A stretch of DNA of 64,000 nt from assembly GCA_034008185.1 (NCBI GenBank), contig CM067086.1, positions 66,820,286-66,884,285 on the forward strand, in the 5' to 3' direction. The notes below the pieces were generated by a model, which did no database searches, was not told the DNA's origin, and saw only the letters and a program-made list of their open reading frames with translations. Positions 35,441 to 45,484 of this stretch are shown here, piece after piece. Positions within the stretch are counted from its first letter, which is position 1. Every line of letters begins with the position of its first letter. The translations under genes were made by a program, and so were the position numbers. This DNA comes from Gorsachius magnificus. Its lineage: Eukaryota; Chordata; Aves; Pelecaniformes; Ardeidae.

Positions 35441-37261
35441 TAACCAAACCAAAGGGGTTTTTTTTTCCCCTCATTCTGCAACATTGCACTGCGGCACAGT
35501 GGGAGCTCTGGAGGTCAGGAGCTGAGCTACACGCACGGAGGATAGCGCCGTTCAGCTATTAAATAGCAGAGGCCAGATGTACCTTCTGGGTCAGGATGTC
35601 CCTACACAGCTGGAAACTGGGAGGGTGTATCTGGATAAGGCTTGTCCGAAACGCGCCATATTCCCCATGCAGGTCCAGGACCTCTGCTCCGAGCCTCACT
35701 GGGGAGAACTGGGCTGACCCCATGTGGTCACGGCCTTGTTATGGCATGGTTTTGTTTTTACAAAGTCGTGACTTTTCACACTTACTTAGGTGAAATGCAA
35801 TATCTACGTCACATCTGTAAAATGTTTCCATCAAGACAAAGGCACCGCAGAGGGAGCTAAGCTAAACCCTGGTCTTTTTCACGCAGTGGAAATGTGTCCA
35901 CACTCCCAGTTTCCCCATTTAACCAGCCAAAGCAGCAGTGTTTCTTTTTGTGCATGGCAGCAGGATACAGCGTTCGTTTTTTAAATGGATGGGAACCTTC
36001 CCGCTCCTCTTAAGCCATCAAAACAAAAGAAATAAATAGAGAAGGGATGGGAGGGGAAAGCTCACACCCAGTTTGTGCCTTTCCCTTGCAATAAAAGGTT
36101 AATGGTCGCGGTGATTCACACACGCAGCCCCCAGCCCTGGCTCCGCGCGGAGGAGCTCGAGGCGAGCATCGCCCCCAGACTTTGGGTGTGCCTGAGCCCA
36201 GGGAGGCTGGTGTGTGTCATCTGGTCACTCAGGGCCCGAAGCAGCAAAAACTAAGTAATGTTGATTGTTTCTACGGTAACAGCGAGTGATTCATTCTGAG
36301 GGTAATATAACGGGGGAGGGGGGGCGGGGGGAGGGAGAAGAAACGTGGAAAATAATGAAAATCATGTTTCAGAAGCACGTTGTGTAATAACCGTGTTCAG
36401 CAGGCCTCCTGCTCCATGCTACATGCGTGCATTGGCCTCAGCTATGTATAAAAGTATCTCAAGATGACCTCTGTTGATTTGGGGGTTTTCATTGAAAAAG
36501 AAGAAAAATCCTCACCTCATGCGCCCTGCCAGCCTTGGAGGCTGAACAAGGCCCATCCCAGCACAGGACAGCAGGTCTTGTCCAAGGGGAGCGATGGAGC
36601 CTCCAAAACCAATCCCCCCCGAGATGAAAATTATCAAAGCCAATGATGCTTTCATGCAGAAAGCTGCTGCCACCTGCGCTTCCTCAGGAGAAAGAGGAAG
36701 CTTTGTATCGCCCTTTCATCTGAGCCACCCCTCCACAGGTACCCGTGAGCCCCTCCTGAGCTGTGGCCAGCTCTGGATTAGAGGAGCCCTCCAAAGCCAC
36801 CAAGCAGCTTCCCAGAGGAACTCCGGAGGCCAGACCCCAAGTAAAAATGCAGGGAAACATAGGCAAGAGCAGCCAGCAATTACACCCTGCGAGCTGCCCA
36901 GTGATCTGCAGCTTCTGAAAAGCGCTGTGGGGAGCTTCACTGGCCTCACGTTTTACCTTTCTCCCAGAAGAAAGTCCTGCAGTCAGTCAAAACAAATACC
37001 AAAATCTTTACAGGAAACGCAGCTGCCTGAAAAAAACCCGGCCAAGCTGTGAAGAGAAAGCAAGCATGGATGAGGGGGAGGCGTGATCCAGCCAATGCCC
37101 CCCACCCCGCGCTGTGAGCGGGGCTCCCCACACCCTGCCGAGGGACCCCTGCTCCCTGTGCCGAGGGACCCCGCCGCTCCCCAGCCACCCGCCTCGTTCC
37201 CGGGGGGATGCCAGTTCAGGGAAGCGGAGGGATTTTCTTTCAGGGGCCAAACCCTGTCAGG

Positions 37262-37890
37262 GAACCATGAGCCAGCAGGGTGCCCTGGCTGCCCAGAAGG
37301 CCAATGGCATCCTGGGGTGCATTAAGGGGAGCGTGGCCAGCAGGGCGAGGGAGGTTCTCCTCCCCCTCTGCTCTGCCCTGCTGAGACCCCACCTGGAGCA
37401 CTGGGTCCAGTTCTGGGCTCCCCAGTTCAAGAAAGATGAGGAACTCCTAGAAAGAGTCCAGAGGAGAGCAACAAGGATGATAAAGGGACTGGAGCATCTG
37501 CCCTAGGAGGAAAGGCTGAGGGAGCTGGGCTTGTTCAGTCTGAGAAGAGAAGGCTGAGAGGGGATCTCATCAACACGTGCAAATATCTCAAGGGTGGGGG
37601 TCACGAGGACGGAGCCAGACTCTTCCCAGTGGTGCCCAGCGCCAGGACAAGGGGCCATGGGCACAAACTGAAGCAGAAGAGGTTCCAGTTGAATACGAGG
37701 AAGAACTTCTTGACTTGGAGGGTGCCCGAGCCCTGGCCCAGGCTGCCCAGGGGGGCTGTGGTCTCCTTCTCTGGAGATCTTCAACCCCCGCCTGGCTCCC
37801 CCCCTGCTCTGGGTGAGCCTGAGCAGGGGGTTGGGCTGGGTGAGCTCCCGCGGTCCCTTCCAACCCCGGCCATCCTGGGGTTCTGGGATT
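37262..37890 (+). repeat. CR1 LINE, 5'-truncated, sense, at CpG-island edge
   Basis: The longest member of the 26-38 kb group, beginning 'aaccatgagccagcagggtgccctggctgcccagaagg' and ending 'ggttctgggattcg'. It abuts the GNPNAT1 CpG island directly. Confidence 0.93.
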
Positions 37891-38600
37891 CGCCCCCGAG
37901 GAGGAGCAGGGCGGCGAGGCCTGAGGCCCGGCCGGCCTCGCTGCCCTCACCCTTCCTCCCGCCGAGCCCAGCGGGGCCGCCGCCAGGGTGAAACGGCCCT
38001 TGCGACCGGGAATAGCGGGGGCTCCGCGGGAGGGACGAGGCGAGGCCGGGCCGGGGCGGCCGGGCTGGGGCCGCTGGGCAGGGGCCGCCACCACCGGGCG
38101 GCAGCCGCCATCTTCCCGCGGCCCCGCGCGCTACGGGACAGGAGGGGCGGGGCCTCCAGCGGGGGGGAGGGGGCGTGGTCACACCGCCCACCGCCCAATC
38201 CGCGCGCGGGGGCGGGGCTGTCTCCGAAGGTCGCGAGGCCGGCGCGGGGGTGGCCCGGAGTTCCGGGCGCGCGGAGCACGGCGGGCGGCGATTGGCTGCG
38301 CCCTGGCGTGCGTGCGTGCCGGGGGCCCCGCCCCCTGCCGGGGTTGGCCCGTGCGGGGTTGGGGGGGGGGGGGCCCCCCCCCCCCCCGGGGCCGGGGGGG
38401 GCACCCCCCCCCCCGGGGACCCCCCCCCCCGAGGGGCCGGGGGGGGTGAGGGGACACCCCCCCCCCCGGGGGTCGGGGTGGGGTCCCCCCGCGAGGCTGC
38501 TTCATCTGAGGGAAGCTGTGGGGACCCCGCGGAGAGGGGCCGAACGCGTCCCGTGGGCGCTGGCACGGCCACGTCCCGCTCCCGATACGGGTGGAGAGCC
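37890..38600 (+). promoter_or_regulatory. GNPNAT1: CpG-island promoter, probably of GNPNAT1
   Basis: The densest CpG region of the window. It contains a YY1-type GCCGCCATCTTC (38104-38115), a CCAAT box near 38192 (cgcccaatccgcg), a GC box near 38208 (cgggggcggggc) and an inverted CCAAT near 38289 (gcgattggctg). It lies about 3 kb upstream of GNPNAT1 coding exon 2, the expected place for a noncoding exon 1. The exact start and exon-1 donor could not be fixed. The - strand orientation of the YY1 site leaves divergent transcription possible. Confidence 0.7.
38361..38480. repeat. Extreme G-run/C-run tract
   Basis: G13 (38361-38373) is followed directly by C14 (38374-38387), then further alternating G and C runs of 7-12 through about 38480. 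It can fold as hairpins, G-quadruplexes or i-motifs. It lies within or just downstream of the presumed GNPNAT1 promoter, and base-call accuracy in such sequence is doubtful. Confidence 0.9.
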
Positions 38601-40500
38601 CGGGATGCTCCGGGGGAGCCTTCAGGTGTGCACCAGGGCCAGCGCCCGCTCTCGGAATAAGCTCAGCAGGCCCGAGGGGAAACTGGCCACCCACCGAAAC
38701 AGGCCGGAGCTCTTCTTCCTTGCCGTACGTTGATGCTTTTTTTTTTTTTTTTTTTTTTTCTAATTGGCCAAAGCATTTCAATTGAGTCAGTGCTATTCCT
38801 GACTCCAGAAGATGCATGACGCTTCAAACTTCTCCCTGCTCCAGCTGTGCTGGGTGTAGTTTGAAAAATAACTCCTAGTTTGTCACTAACTACTTGAAGA
38901 GCATCAGAGATTTTATTTCCTTCGCGTGCTTTTCTGCTGCTATGTGTGCTTGGTATTCTGTAACCCTGAGCTGAAATGAATTAGATTTATTCTATTCTGC
39001 ACAGGACACTTATTTGAATGTTGTTATGAAAACTTGTGAATTCTAGGAAGGCTTTGTAATGGGACAGGGTAACAGCAACATTGGAATAATCGAGATCTAG
39101 GAACAGAGGTACCAAACGTGTTGCTGGAAGCAGGGAGACCTCAGGTTTGCTTAGCAGTGACATAATTAATATGCTGGCGATGGGCTTGCCGTCCTCCACA
39201 CATATCGGCACAATCTGATCGCCAAAGCTCAGGACTGGGACTCGGAAGCCCTGGGTTCTCACTTCTGACTCTCCCATCTGTGGAAATGTTTTTCTTTGCA
39301 CTTCGTTTTTCCCGCTGTTTCATTTTGAAAATTCACACGGGGTGAGAATTTGTATTGCTGTTTAATTGCTGTAACAGCAGGTTTTTTTACTTTTTATGAA
39401 AGAGTGTGATGAGAATGGGGATTTAAGGGCCAGTGTATACCAGCAGGTGGCATAAAATAAGATTTTTGTGCTAGGTTTTTTTTTTTTAAAGAAGCCTTTT
39501 CAGTTGGGTTTCCAGAGCCACCTTCAGTTTTGAGGCTTGCGTGCTGCAGTTACGCTGAGATGCTTTGTAGCTAAGGTCCTCTGTACTTTCTCTGGGCAGC
39601 TTAACACGGCTGTAAGATGTCTTATTTTGAAAACTGTTCATCCCAAATACCTTTTTCTTTCTGATGTTCCTTGGGCACGTCCACCAGTGTGCGACTACTG
39701 TATCTTTATGGTGCAGCCAAGTTAATTTGAAGATTTAGAAAGCACTTCGTCTCAGGAGAAGTTCCTGTGATATGCTCTGTTTGCACCAGAAGCCTGACCA
39801 GGTATTCCACAGGTGACAAAGAAAGAATTATTTTCCTGCAATTAGGAAAATACACCCCTTTGCTTCCTCCTATCCCTAATTCCGAATAATACGTGATTCC
39901 CACATCTCTCTTTAATCATTAACAGGTGTCTCACCGTCATCTTGGCAGTCCTGCGTTTTACCTGTGAGTGGACAGTGAGGCGCTGCGCTGTACAGCTGGG
40001 GTGGCGTTAGCTTTTGTAAATACACCGAGCAAACACGACCGCGTGAGAAGCGCAGCAGGGGCTGTAAGCCTTGCGTGCGGGCTGTCGTGTCGTCTGTGTT
40101 TTCCTAGGCACGATGCGGTGCCTCTTGGCCGAGATAGGCGACGTTTGCGTGATGGGACTGTTGGAAAGAAGTGTGCTGTTCCACCGCCAGTTTGAACTGG
40201 AACGCTAACGCAACTGATCTCTCTACTGGGAAACAGCATGTTAGGGAGTGCAAGATGCTTTCCTTTTCAGAGGGCTATAGAGGTTAAACATCCTAGTCAA
40301 TGTGTTACCTGGTTTGGTTTGGTTTTTTCCAAGAGAAAAAAACTTCCCAGATGAACACAAAAGTCCCACATGAGTTGACTTCAGATGACGTGCGCGCTCT
40401 TTGTTTAACCCAGTGGCCTAGTCTGGTGAAGGTTGAGTAGCTTCAGTCGCAGATGAAGTGAACGTTTCTGGTTTCATTCACCTTTACATCCCTCAGGAAC
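38601..40500 (+). other. GNPNAT1: Probable GNPNAT1 intron 1
   Basis: AT-rich unique sequence with a T23 run at 38737-38759. No coding exon or recognisable repeat was seen. Its intron status depends on exon 1 lying in the CpG island, which is inferred. Confidence 0.55.
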
Positions 40501-40509
40501 ATCACAAGG

Positions 40510-41051
40510 TGTGATACAACCAGGGCAGACAGAGATTAAACCAAGAGCATGTAGAGGGGTTTCTTGAACAACAAAGCTATAAGGTATTATGGGAATATGT
40601 GGACAATCCAGGGTTTGTAAACAGCGTGTCCTTGGTACACTGAAACAAGTAAGAAGCTATGAGCCAAGGCAAAAATGTGCTGATTGCAAGTAGAAACTAA
40701 GATAGCTGTGTGCTTTGTTTTATATATCCAATCACTATTTGAGAATAAGCGCGTGGACAGTAAAGCTTAAACCAATGAAAAGTGTGACAAGTGCGGTCAC
40801 TGTCCGAGGAGAAGCGCGTGGACAATGTGTTAAAACCAATGAAATTATTGGCTTGTGCTGCGTGAACCCTGCTTGTACTATAAATATACCCATTCTCAGG
40901 AATAAAGTGAGAGCATTCACTATACTCCTATGGAGACCATATCTGCTTTCTGGAGCTCCCCTCTTCCCTAATAGCCCTATCGACCTAGTCGCCCTGTTCA
41001 ACAAGAGCAGACCAAAATGTTCCTTACCCCTGTGCGTTCTGTTCCAGAACA
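40510..41051 (+). mobile_element. Probable solo ERV LTR abutting the GNPNAT1 start codon
   Basis: LTR-like order on the + strand: a duplicated CCAAT-bearing block (40747-40780 and 40812-40844, sharing aagcgcgtggaca and aaaccaatgaaa), a TATA box TATAAATA (40879-40886), AATAAA (40901-40906), then a U5-like 140 nt ending ttccagaaca near 41051. A TATA box followed 15 nt later by AATAAA is typical of retroviral U3/R and unusual for a host promoter. The 5' end is unresolved; I found no convincing target duplication. Same strand as GNPNAT1. Confidence 0.6.
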
Positions 41052-41235
41052 CTTGTTGCAGCCATGATGCCTGTTGCAACTGTGATGCCTGACGACACGC
41101 CGATGTTTGACCCAAATATTCTGCATGAACTTGACTGGAGTGAGAACACGACGACGTTTTCTCCTGCTATTTCTCCTTTAGATCCAGGAGATGGCCTAGT
41201 TTTGAGACCGCTCTGCACAGCTGATTTAAACCGAG
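41048..41235 (+). CDS. GNPNAT1: GNPNAT1 first coding exon (possible 5' UTR from 41048)
   Basis: Translation from 41085 gives [16 protein letters not shown] through CTADLNR plus one base; donor GTAGAA at 41236. Candidate acceptors are ttctgttccag (ending 41047, inside the probable LTR end) and cttgttgcag (ending 41061). If transcription starts at the LTR TATA box, no splice is needed to reach the ATG. Confidence 0.88.
41055..41090 (+). repeat. GNPNAT1: 18-bp tandem duplication spanning the GNPNAT1 start codon
   Basis: Copy 1 (41055-41072, gttgcagccatgatgcct) and copy 2 (41073-41090, gttgcaactgtgatgcct) differ at 3 of 18 positions. The unit is a multiple of three, so the upstream ATGs at 41064 and 41067 are in frame with the conserved ATG at 41085. 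Confidence 0.9.
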
Positions 41236-43971
41236 GTAGAATCCTGTTTAATGATCATCGCTGACGAAAGCTGGGTGCTGAGCTAGATAATATATAGTAT
41301 TTCTGCATGATCTCTCAGTCGATTAGGATTGCTCGTTTCATCTGATGTGGGTTATTTTTATCAGCAAGGAATTTGAGCGCTCGGCCCTGTGGATCGGTGC
41401 TGTGTTGGGTGACCCTCAGAATTGGTTTTCCTGTTTCAATAACCTCAAAACCAATCTTAAAATTCAAGTCAAATCTTTCAAATAATCCACAGCCTCCTAT
41501 TCACCACAGCTTTAGAGAGGGAGCACAGTTGTTCATTCCCTTTAATATTAAAGTGAACCAGCGTTGTTACTCTTGGTGCATGGAGACTTCCTCAGTTCTG
41601 TAACTTGGACCAAATGGTTGTGCTGAACATACAGCTTAACATCGCGTAATTTCAGGCTTGTACTTTTCTTTCTTGAATGTATGCATCTCCTGCACTCAAG
41701 CTGCAGTTTGCTGCTGATGCATTAGCTGATCCTTTGGTGTTGCTCAAGGCGGGAGTTTGATTTTTAAGCTTACAACCCAGTTCTATAACACGCAGAGCCC
41801 AGGCTTTTACATACAGCTGAATTGGATGGTGCCACGGGGATGTTAGCTCTCCGAACAGCAGTGTCGCATTGTTCTCTGCTATTTGTAGCTCATTGAGTGT
41901 CTCTGTCCCTCACTGAGGGTGTTGTTTCTTCTTTTTTTTTTTTTTTTTTTTTTTTTTTTCTTAACCTCCCCCTGCTTCTTTTATAACAGGCTTTTTTAAG
42001 GTTCTGGGTCAGCTGACTGAAACTGGAGTTGCAAGCCCAGAACAGTTTATCAGTGAGTATATCGTTATTTCTTGGTGTTTCCACAGAGATTGCTGGGAAA
42101 CAGAGGATACTGATGCTGACAGCAAAGCTCCTGGGGTGTGAGGCTCCCGACTGCCCAATGCCAGAGGGATTTATTCCTTCAGGTCCCCCGAGGCAGCCTT
42201 TGGCACTCAGTATTGGATCCAGTTGCAGCTATGCCAAAGGGTGTCTTGGCTGGGACAGGCCTAAATTGTATACCTGCTTTTGAGACTGAGCTTTAGATAC
42301 CTGGCAGAAGGGACTACCGGGGTGATGGCTTGTTTTGGCTGAATTATTGCAGCGCCAGTAGTGAGGTAGAGGCTTGCCTTTGGTCATGGCTCAGCAGTGT
42401 CCTGAGCTTGGACTGAGATGTAGGAAGACTTAGAAGTACTGCCTCCTTCATCGCAGGGCCCGTCTGCAGAGACGCTGGGGAAGGAGGGTTCTCTTGGCAG
42501 CTGAGGAAAAGGCCTTTGTTTAATTTCTGCTTTTTCCTGGCTTTGTCTCTGGGCTAGTCTGACTCCGGGGTGTTGGGTGCATTTTCCTTGTTATCCTGAA
42601 CCCCCCCCGGTGATCCGCGTTCAGAATCTGTTGCAAGTGTTAAGACTTGACAGCAGTTTAATCTGAGATTAACGGTGACTGTTCTGCTCTCTGTCTGCTC
42701 CCAACAGAAACCTTTGAGCACATGAAGAGATCTGGCGATTACTACGTTACTGTCGTAGAAGACACAAATCTTGGACAGATTGTTGCTACGGCAACGCTGG
42801 TTATAGAACATAAGTTCACTCACTCCTGTGCAAAGGTATATTCTCTCGCTGCAGCTGTAAAGTGAGGAAAAAGATTTTTACGGTGTTACTGTGTGATGAA
42901 GTACCTTCTGTTGAGCTGGTGACAAAGGCTTTTTAAAAATATCTCCCATCCTTGGACGCTCAGCTCAGTAGTAAAAGGAAGCTTTGGCTTTTCTGAAGGA
43001 AAAAGAGCAATGTGATGTCTGTCCCGTTCCCCCTCCCAGCGAGCTTTTGAACTAGTCAGGCTTGGTTCTGAGGGAGCAGATGGCTGAGGATCTCGCTGCC
43101 ATGGAGTCCCAGCCAGACGTGTGAAAACAGGGAGCTAGAGAGACGCAAACTCCCCAGCGGGGAAGGGCCGTGGTGGGACCGCAGCTCCCGCCGGCTGCTG
43201 GAAGGGACGTTACGAGCACGTCCTTAGTTGTGTCTAAACAGAAAATCCAAGCGTGAAATGTGGCGCAGCAGGGAAACTAGCACAGCAGTGTTGCATTCGA
43301 CTAACGCTTGCCTGTATTTTCACAGAGAGGAAGGATAGAAGATGTAGTAGTAAGCGGGGAGTGCAGAGGAAAGCAGCTTGGTAAACTGTAAGTATTTCGC
43401 CACCTCTGCCGTTCGGGTGCCAGGCAGGGCAGCGAGCCCTCAACTGGTTGGATTCTGTCCCCCACCGCCTTGCCATGCTGACGGGCACCAGCGAACGAGC
43501 GGGCAGAGACGGCTCGCCAGACCTCCGAGAGCAGGGGTTTAGCTCTGCGGGTCGGCTGCAGGGCAGGTCCTCCCCAGCCAGCCGGGTTAAAAAGAGTTTA
43601 GCCAGAAGGTATCGCAAGCTGGCGGAGCGCAAGCAGAAGTTCTTAAAACAGTAACGTAAAATTGGGTCTGTTTTTCTTGGGATAGCAACTGTCCTGTGCA
43701 GTGAAGGAAAACAGGGAGCGCTGTAAAATTTGAGTGTTGTAGGTCTGGTAACTTCAGCCAATTAAACGTTAATTGATCTGGCGTTCGGGGCTGCTTCTTC
43801 TAACGGTTGGTTTTCTTTTTCAGATTAACGTCCACCCTGACGTTGCTAAGTAAGAGACTGAACTGTTACAAAATCACGCTTGAGTGTCTGCCAAAAAATG
43901 TGGATTTCTATAAGAAGTTTGGCTATTCGGTATCTGAAGAAAACTACATGTTTCAGCGGTTCTTTAATTAA
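41085..43971 (+). CDS. GNPNAT1: GNPNAT1, glucosamine 6-phosphate N-acetyltransferase (complete coding sequence)
   Basis: The enzyme transfers acetyl from acetyl-CoA to glucosamine 6-phosphate, making GlcNAc-6-phosphate for UDP-GlcNAc synthesis (hexosamine pathway). Coding exons: 41085-41235, 41990-42052, 42708-42835, 43326-43387 and 43824-43971. They join in phase to 552 nt: 183 residues plus stop, against 184 in human. It is a single GNAT-fold domain; the CoA-pyrophosphate loop RGKQLGKL follows strand VVVS, and the C-terminal [16 protein letters not shown] is typical. The start at 41085 is chosen because [11 protein letters not shown] aligns with the human N terminus; in-frame ATGs at 41064 and 41067 could add 7 or 6 residues. 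A Gly replaces the human Asp in VVVSxECRG. Exon 1 is taken to be noncoding and upstream. Confidence 0.97.
41932..41959 (+). repeat. T28 run upstream of GNPNAT1 exon 3 acceptor
   Basis: An uninterrupted poly-T of 28 beginning 58 nt before the exon at 41990. It may act as an extended pyrimidine tract. Confidence 0.9.
41990..42052 (+). CDS. GNPNAT1: GNPNAT1 coding exon: [12 protein letters not shown] segment
   Basis: 63 nt encoding (R)[13 protein letters not shown] through SPEQFI, ending one base into a Lys codon. Acceptor ttataacag, donor GTGAGT. Confidence 0.96.
42708..42835 (+). CDS. GNPNAT1: GNPNAT1 coding exon: central GNAT strands
   Basis: 128 nt encoding [18 protein letters not shown] through THSCAK, the central beta-sheet region of the acetyltransferase fold. 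Acceptor ctcccaacag, donor GTATAT. Confidence 0.96.
43326..43387 (+). CDS. GNPNAT1: GNPNAT1 coding exon: acetyl-CoA-binding loop
   Basis: 62 nt encoding [20 protein letters not shown] plus two bases of a Leu codon. It contains the CoA-binding loop RGKQLGK. Acceptor ttttcacag, donor GTAAGT. Confidence 0.96.
43824..43971 (+). CDS. GNPNAT1: GNPNAT1 terminal coding exon
   Basis: 148 nt encoding [16 protein letters not shown] through YMFQRFFN and TAA at 43969-43971. It includes the conserved C-terminal FYKKFGY motif of the family. Acceptor ctttttcag. Confidence 0.97.
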
Positions 43972-45255
43972 GAACTTCTAGATTTTGGTTGGGTTTGGTT
44001 TTTGCTTTTTTTTTTAAAAAGACTGTTGGTGGAGGAGCTTGTGCTACAAACGTTCTCTTCGTGAAAAACTTACATAGTTTATTGCTGCAAATATAATGAT
44101 CCCTATAAATAATGAACAAATGTGTAAATCCTAAAAAAAAAAACCTTACTGACATTTTAGAAGGGTCCTCTGGGTTAGGAAATAAGCGCTTACAACTGAT
44201 TTTTACTACTGTTCAGTCTCAGTGAAGCTTTTTTGTTCTAGCTGAGTTACAAAGGACTCTTGTTAAAGGGATGGTTTTTAACCAAAGGTCTATATTTTTA
44301 TCTCAAATTTTTTCTCGCATTGTATTTTTCTAAAGGTTTGTGCTTCTTTTCTTGGTAGCCAAAGTACAGCTCGCGGGACGGTGCTCCTGCCTGTACTTCA
44401 CGGAAGGAAGTAGCTGGGGTAGGGGTGATGCAGAATTAGCGATACAGAACGGGCCTTTGTCCTGGTCTTCCCATGAAACCTCACTGAAGCGCTGGTGATG
44501 TTACAGTCCCTAAAGTTTTATAGGCACTATTTTCCAAAACAGAATTTGTTATTATTCGTGCGGAGAATCCTTACGGGCTATGCTAAAGCTGATGTTGAGT
44601 CTCAGAATGGATGTGTACTTCTCGCTGCAGGGGTCCTGCACTTTAGCTGATAACTGACTTTGTTTTCAGGATAATTAGTTGTTTTCTGACACAAAAAAGA
44701 AAACCAACCCCATGGTTTGCGACAGGGCAGAGGTAACCCCATCATTAGTGGGGCTCCGGCTAGCACTCAGTGGGAAAGTGGTTTGGGATTGGCAGTAAAT
44801 GCCAGGGCAGGGAAACCCCCCTCCCCCCGAGCCTGGTCCCGAGGGCTTGTTGCCACTTTGGAGCATCCCTCTTGCTGTAAGACTGGAGAAATAATGTTTA
44901 GCACTTTTGCCAGTGATGGCAAGCAAATATTGTACAAAGCCCTGGTTCCAACAGTAGTGTTTTGTGCGACAGAGAATGACAACCCCTGCATCTGTGAATA
45001 GGGCATTATAAATACGGGAAGGTTCGGACAGAACAGCCAGTCTCGCTTGTGAACAGTTAGGCCTTACAAAATGTTCTTTCATTGTGGTGTGGAGAGCTAC
45101 TTTAAGCTGCGGTGGGGGTTCTATTTAATGTCCCTGATGGTACTCCACTCAATATAGTGTTTCCTCAGTGATGTCTGTTTTATTTATTGATTATTTTTTA
45201 AAAAGAAATATATAAATCTTTGTTTAAGTTGAATAAATGAAGACTGCCAAATGTA
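43972..45255 (+). other. GNPNAT1: GNPNAT1 3' UTR
   Basis: About 1.28 kb of unique AT-rich sequence ending at an AATAAA signal at 45232-45237, with a GT-rich downstream element (ctgttttttgtattgctgtgttgtg). Exact cleavage site inferred. Confidence 0.75.
45232..45237 (+). terminator. GNPNAT1: GNPNAT1 polyadenylation signal
   Basis: AATAAA followed within 30-50 nt by a T/GT-rich stretch, the usual cleavage-factor layout. No better hexamer was seen between the stop codon and the CR1 copy at 45485. Confidence 0.75.
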
Positions 45256-45484
45256 CCTGAGCTGTTTTTTGTATTGCTGTGTTGTGCCTGGCGGTAGATC
45301 TCCAGTGTGAGCATGTACCTGTGGTCATTCTGAAGAGTACTGCCTGCTGTAAATGCATTTGTTCTCCTTTCCCTAGACTGAGAAGAACACTTTTTGAGAG
45401 TCCACATCAATTTGAAGCCTGTGTCTGATGCGTATTTGCATCCTTGTAGGTATGGCTTCCATGAAGCTAGTCCTTAAAGGAAAT

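Larger units (their letters stand above)
21491..37890. other. Intergenic region between FERMT2 and GNPNAT1
   Basis: About 16.4 kb of GC-rich DNA. It contains six sense-oriented CR1 tails (listed separately), a GGGA/GGAT microsatellite near 31355-31420, an A24 run at 27290-27313 and a T-rich run near 34011-34041. Long open frames exist on both strands, for example 22595-23422 and 28193-29020. They have GC-rich low-complexity composition, show no protein family signature and overlap each other in several frames, so I call no gene. Confidence 0.75.

Noticed and set aside
36594..37052. 152-codon + strand open frame
   Set aside because: No family signature, no splice partners, and it overlaps antisense frames of similar length in intergenic DNA.
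37781..38817. Long Pro/Gly/Arg open frames on both strands over the CpG island
   Set aside because: Products of G-run and C-run DNA. Composition is extreme and both strands are open. This is a promoter region, not coding.
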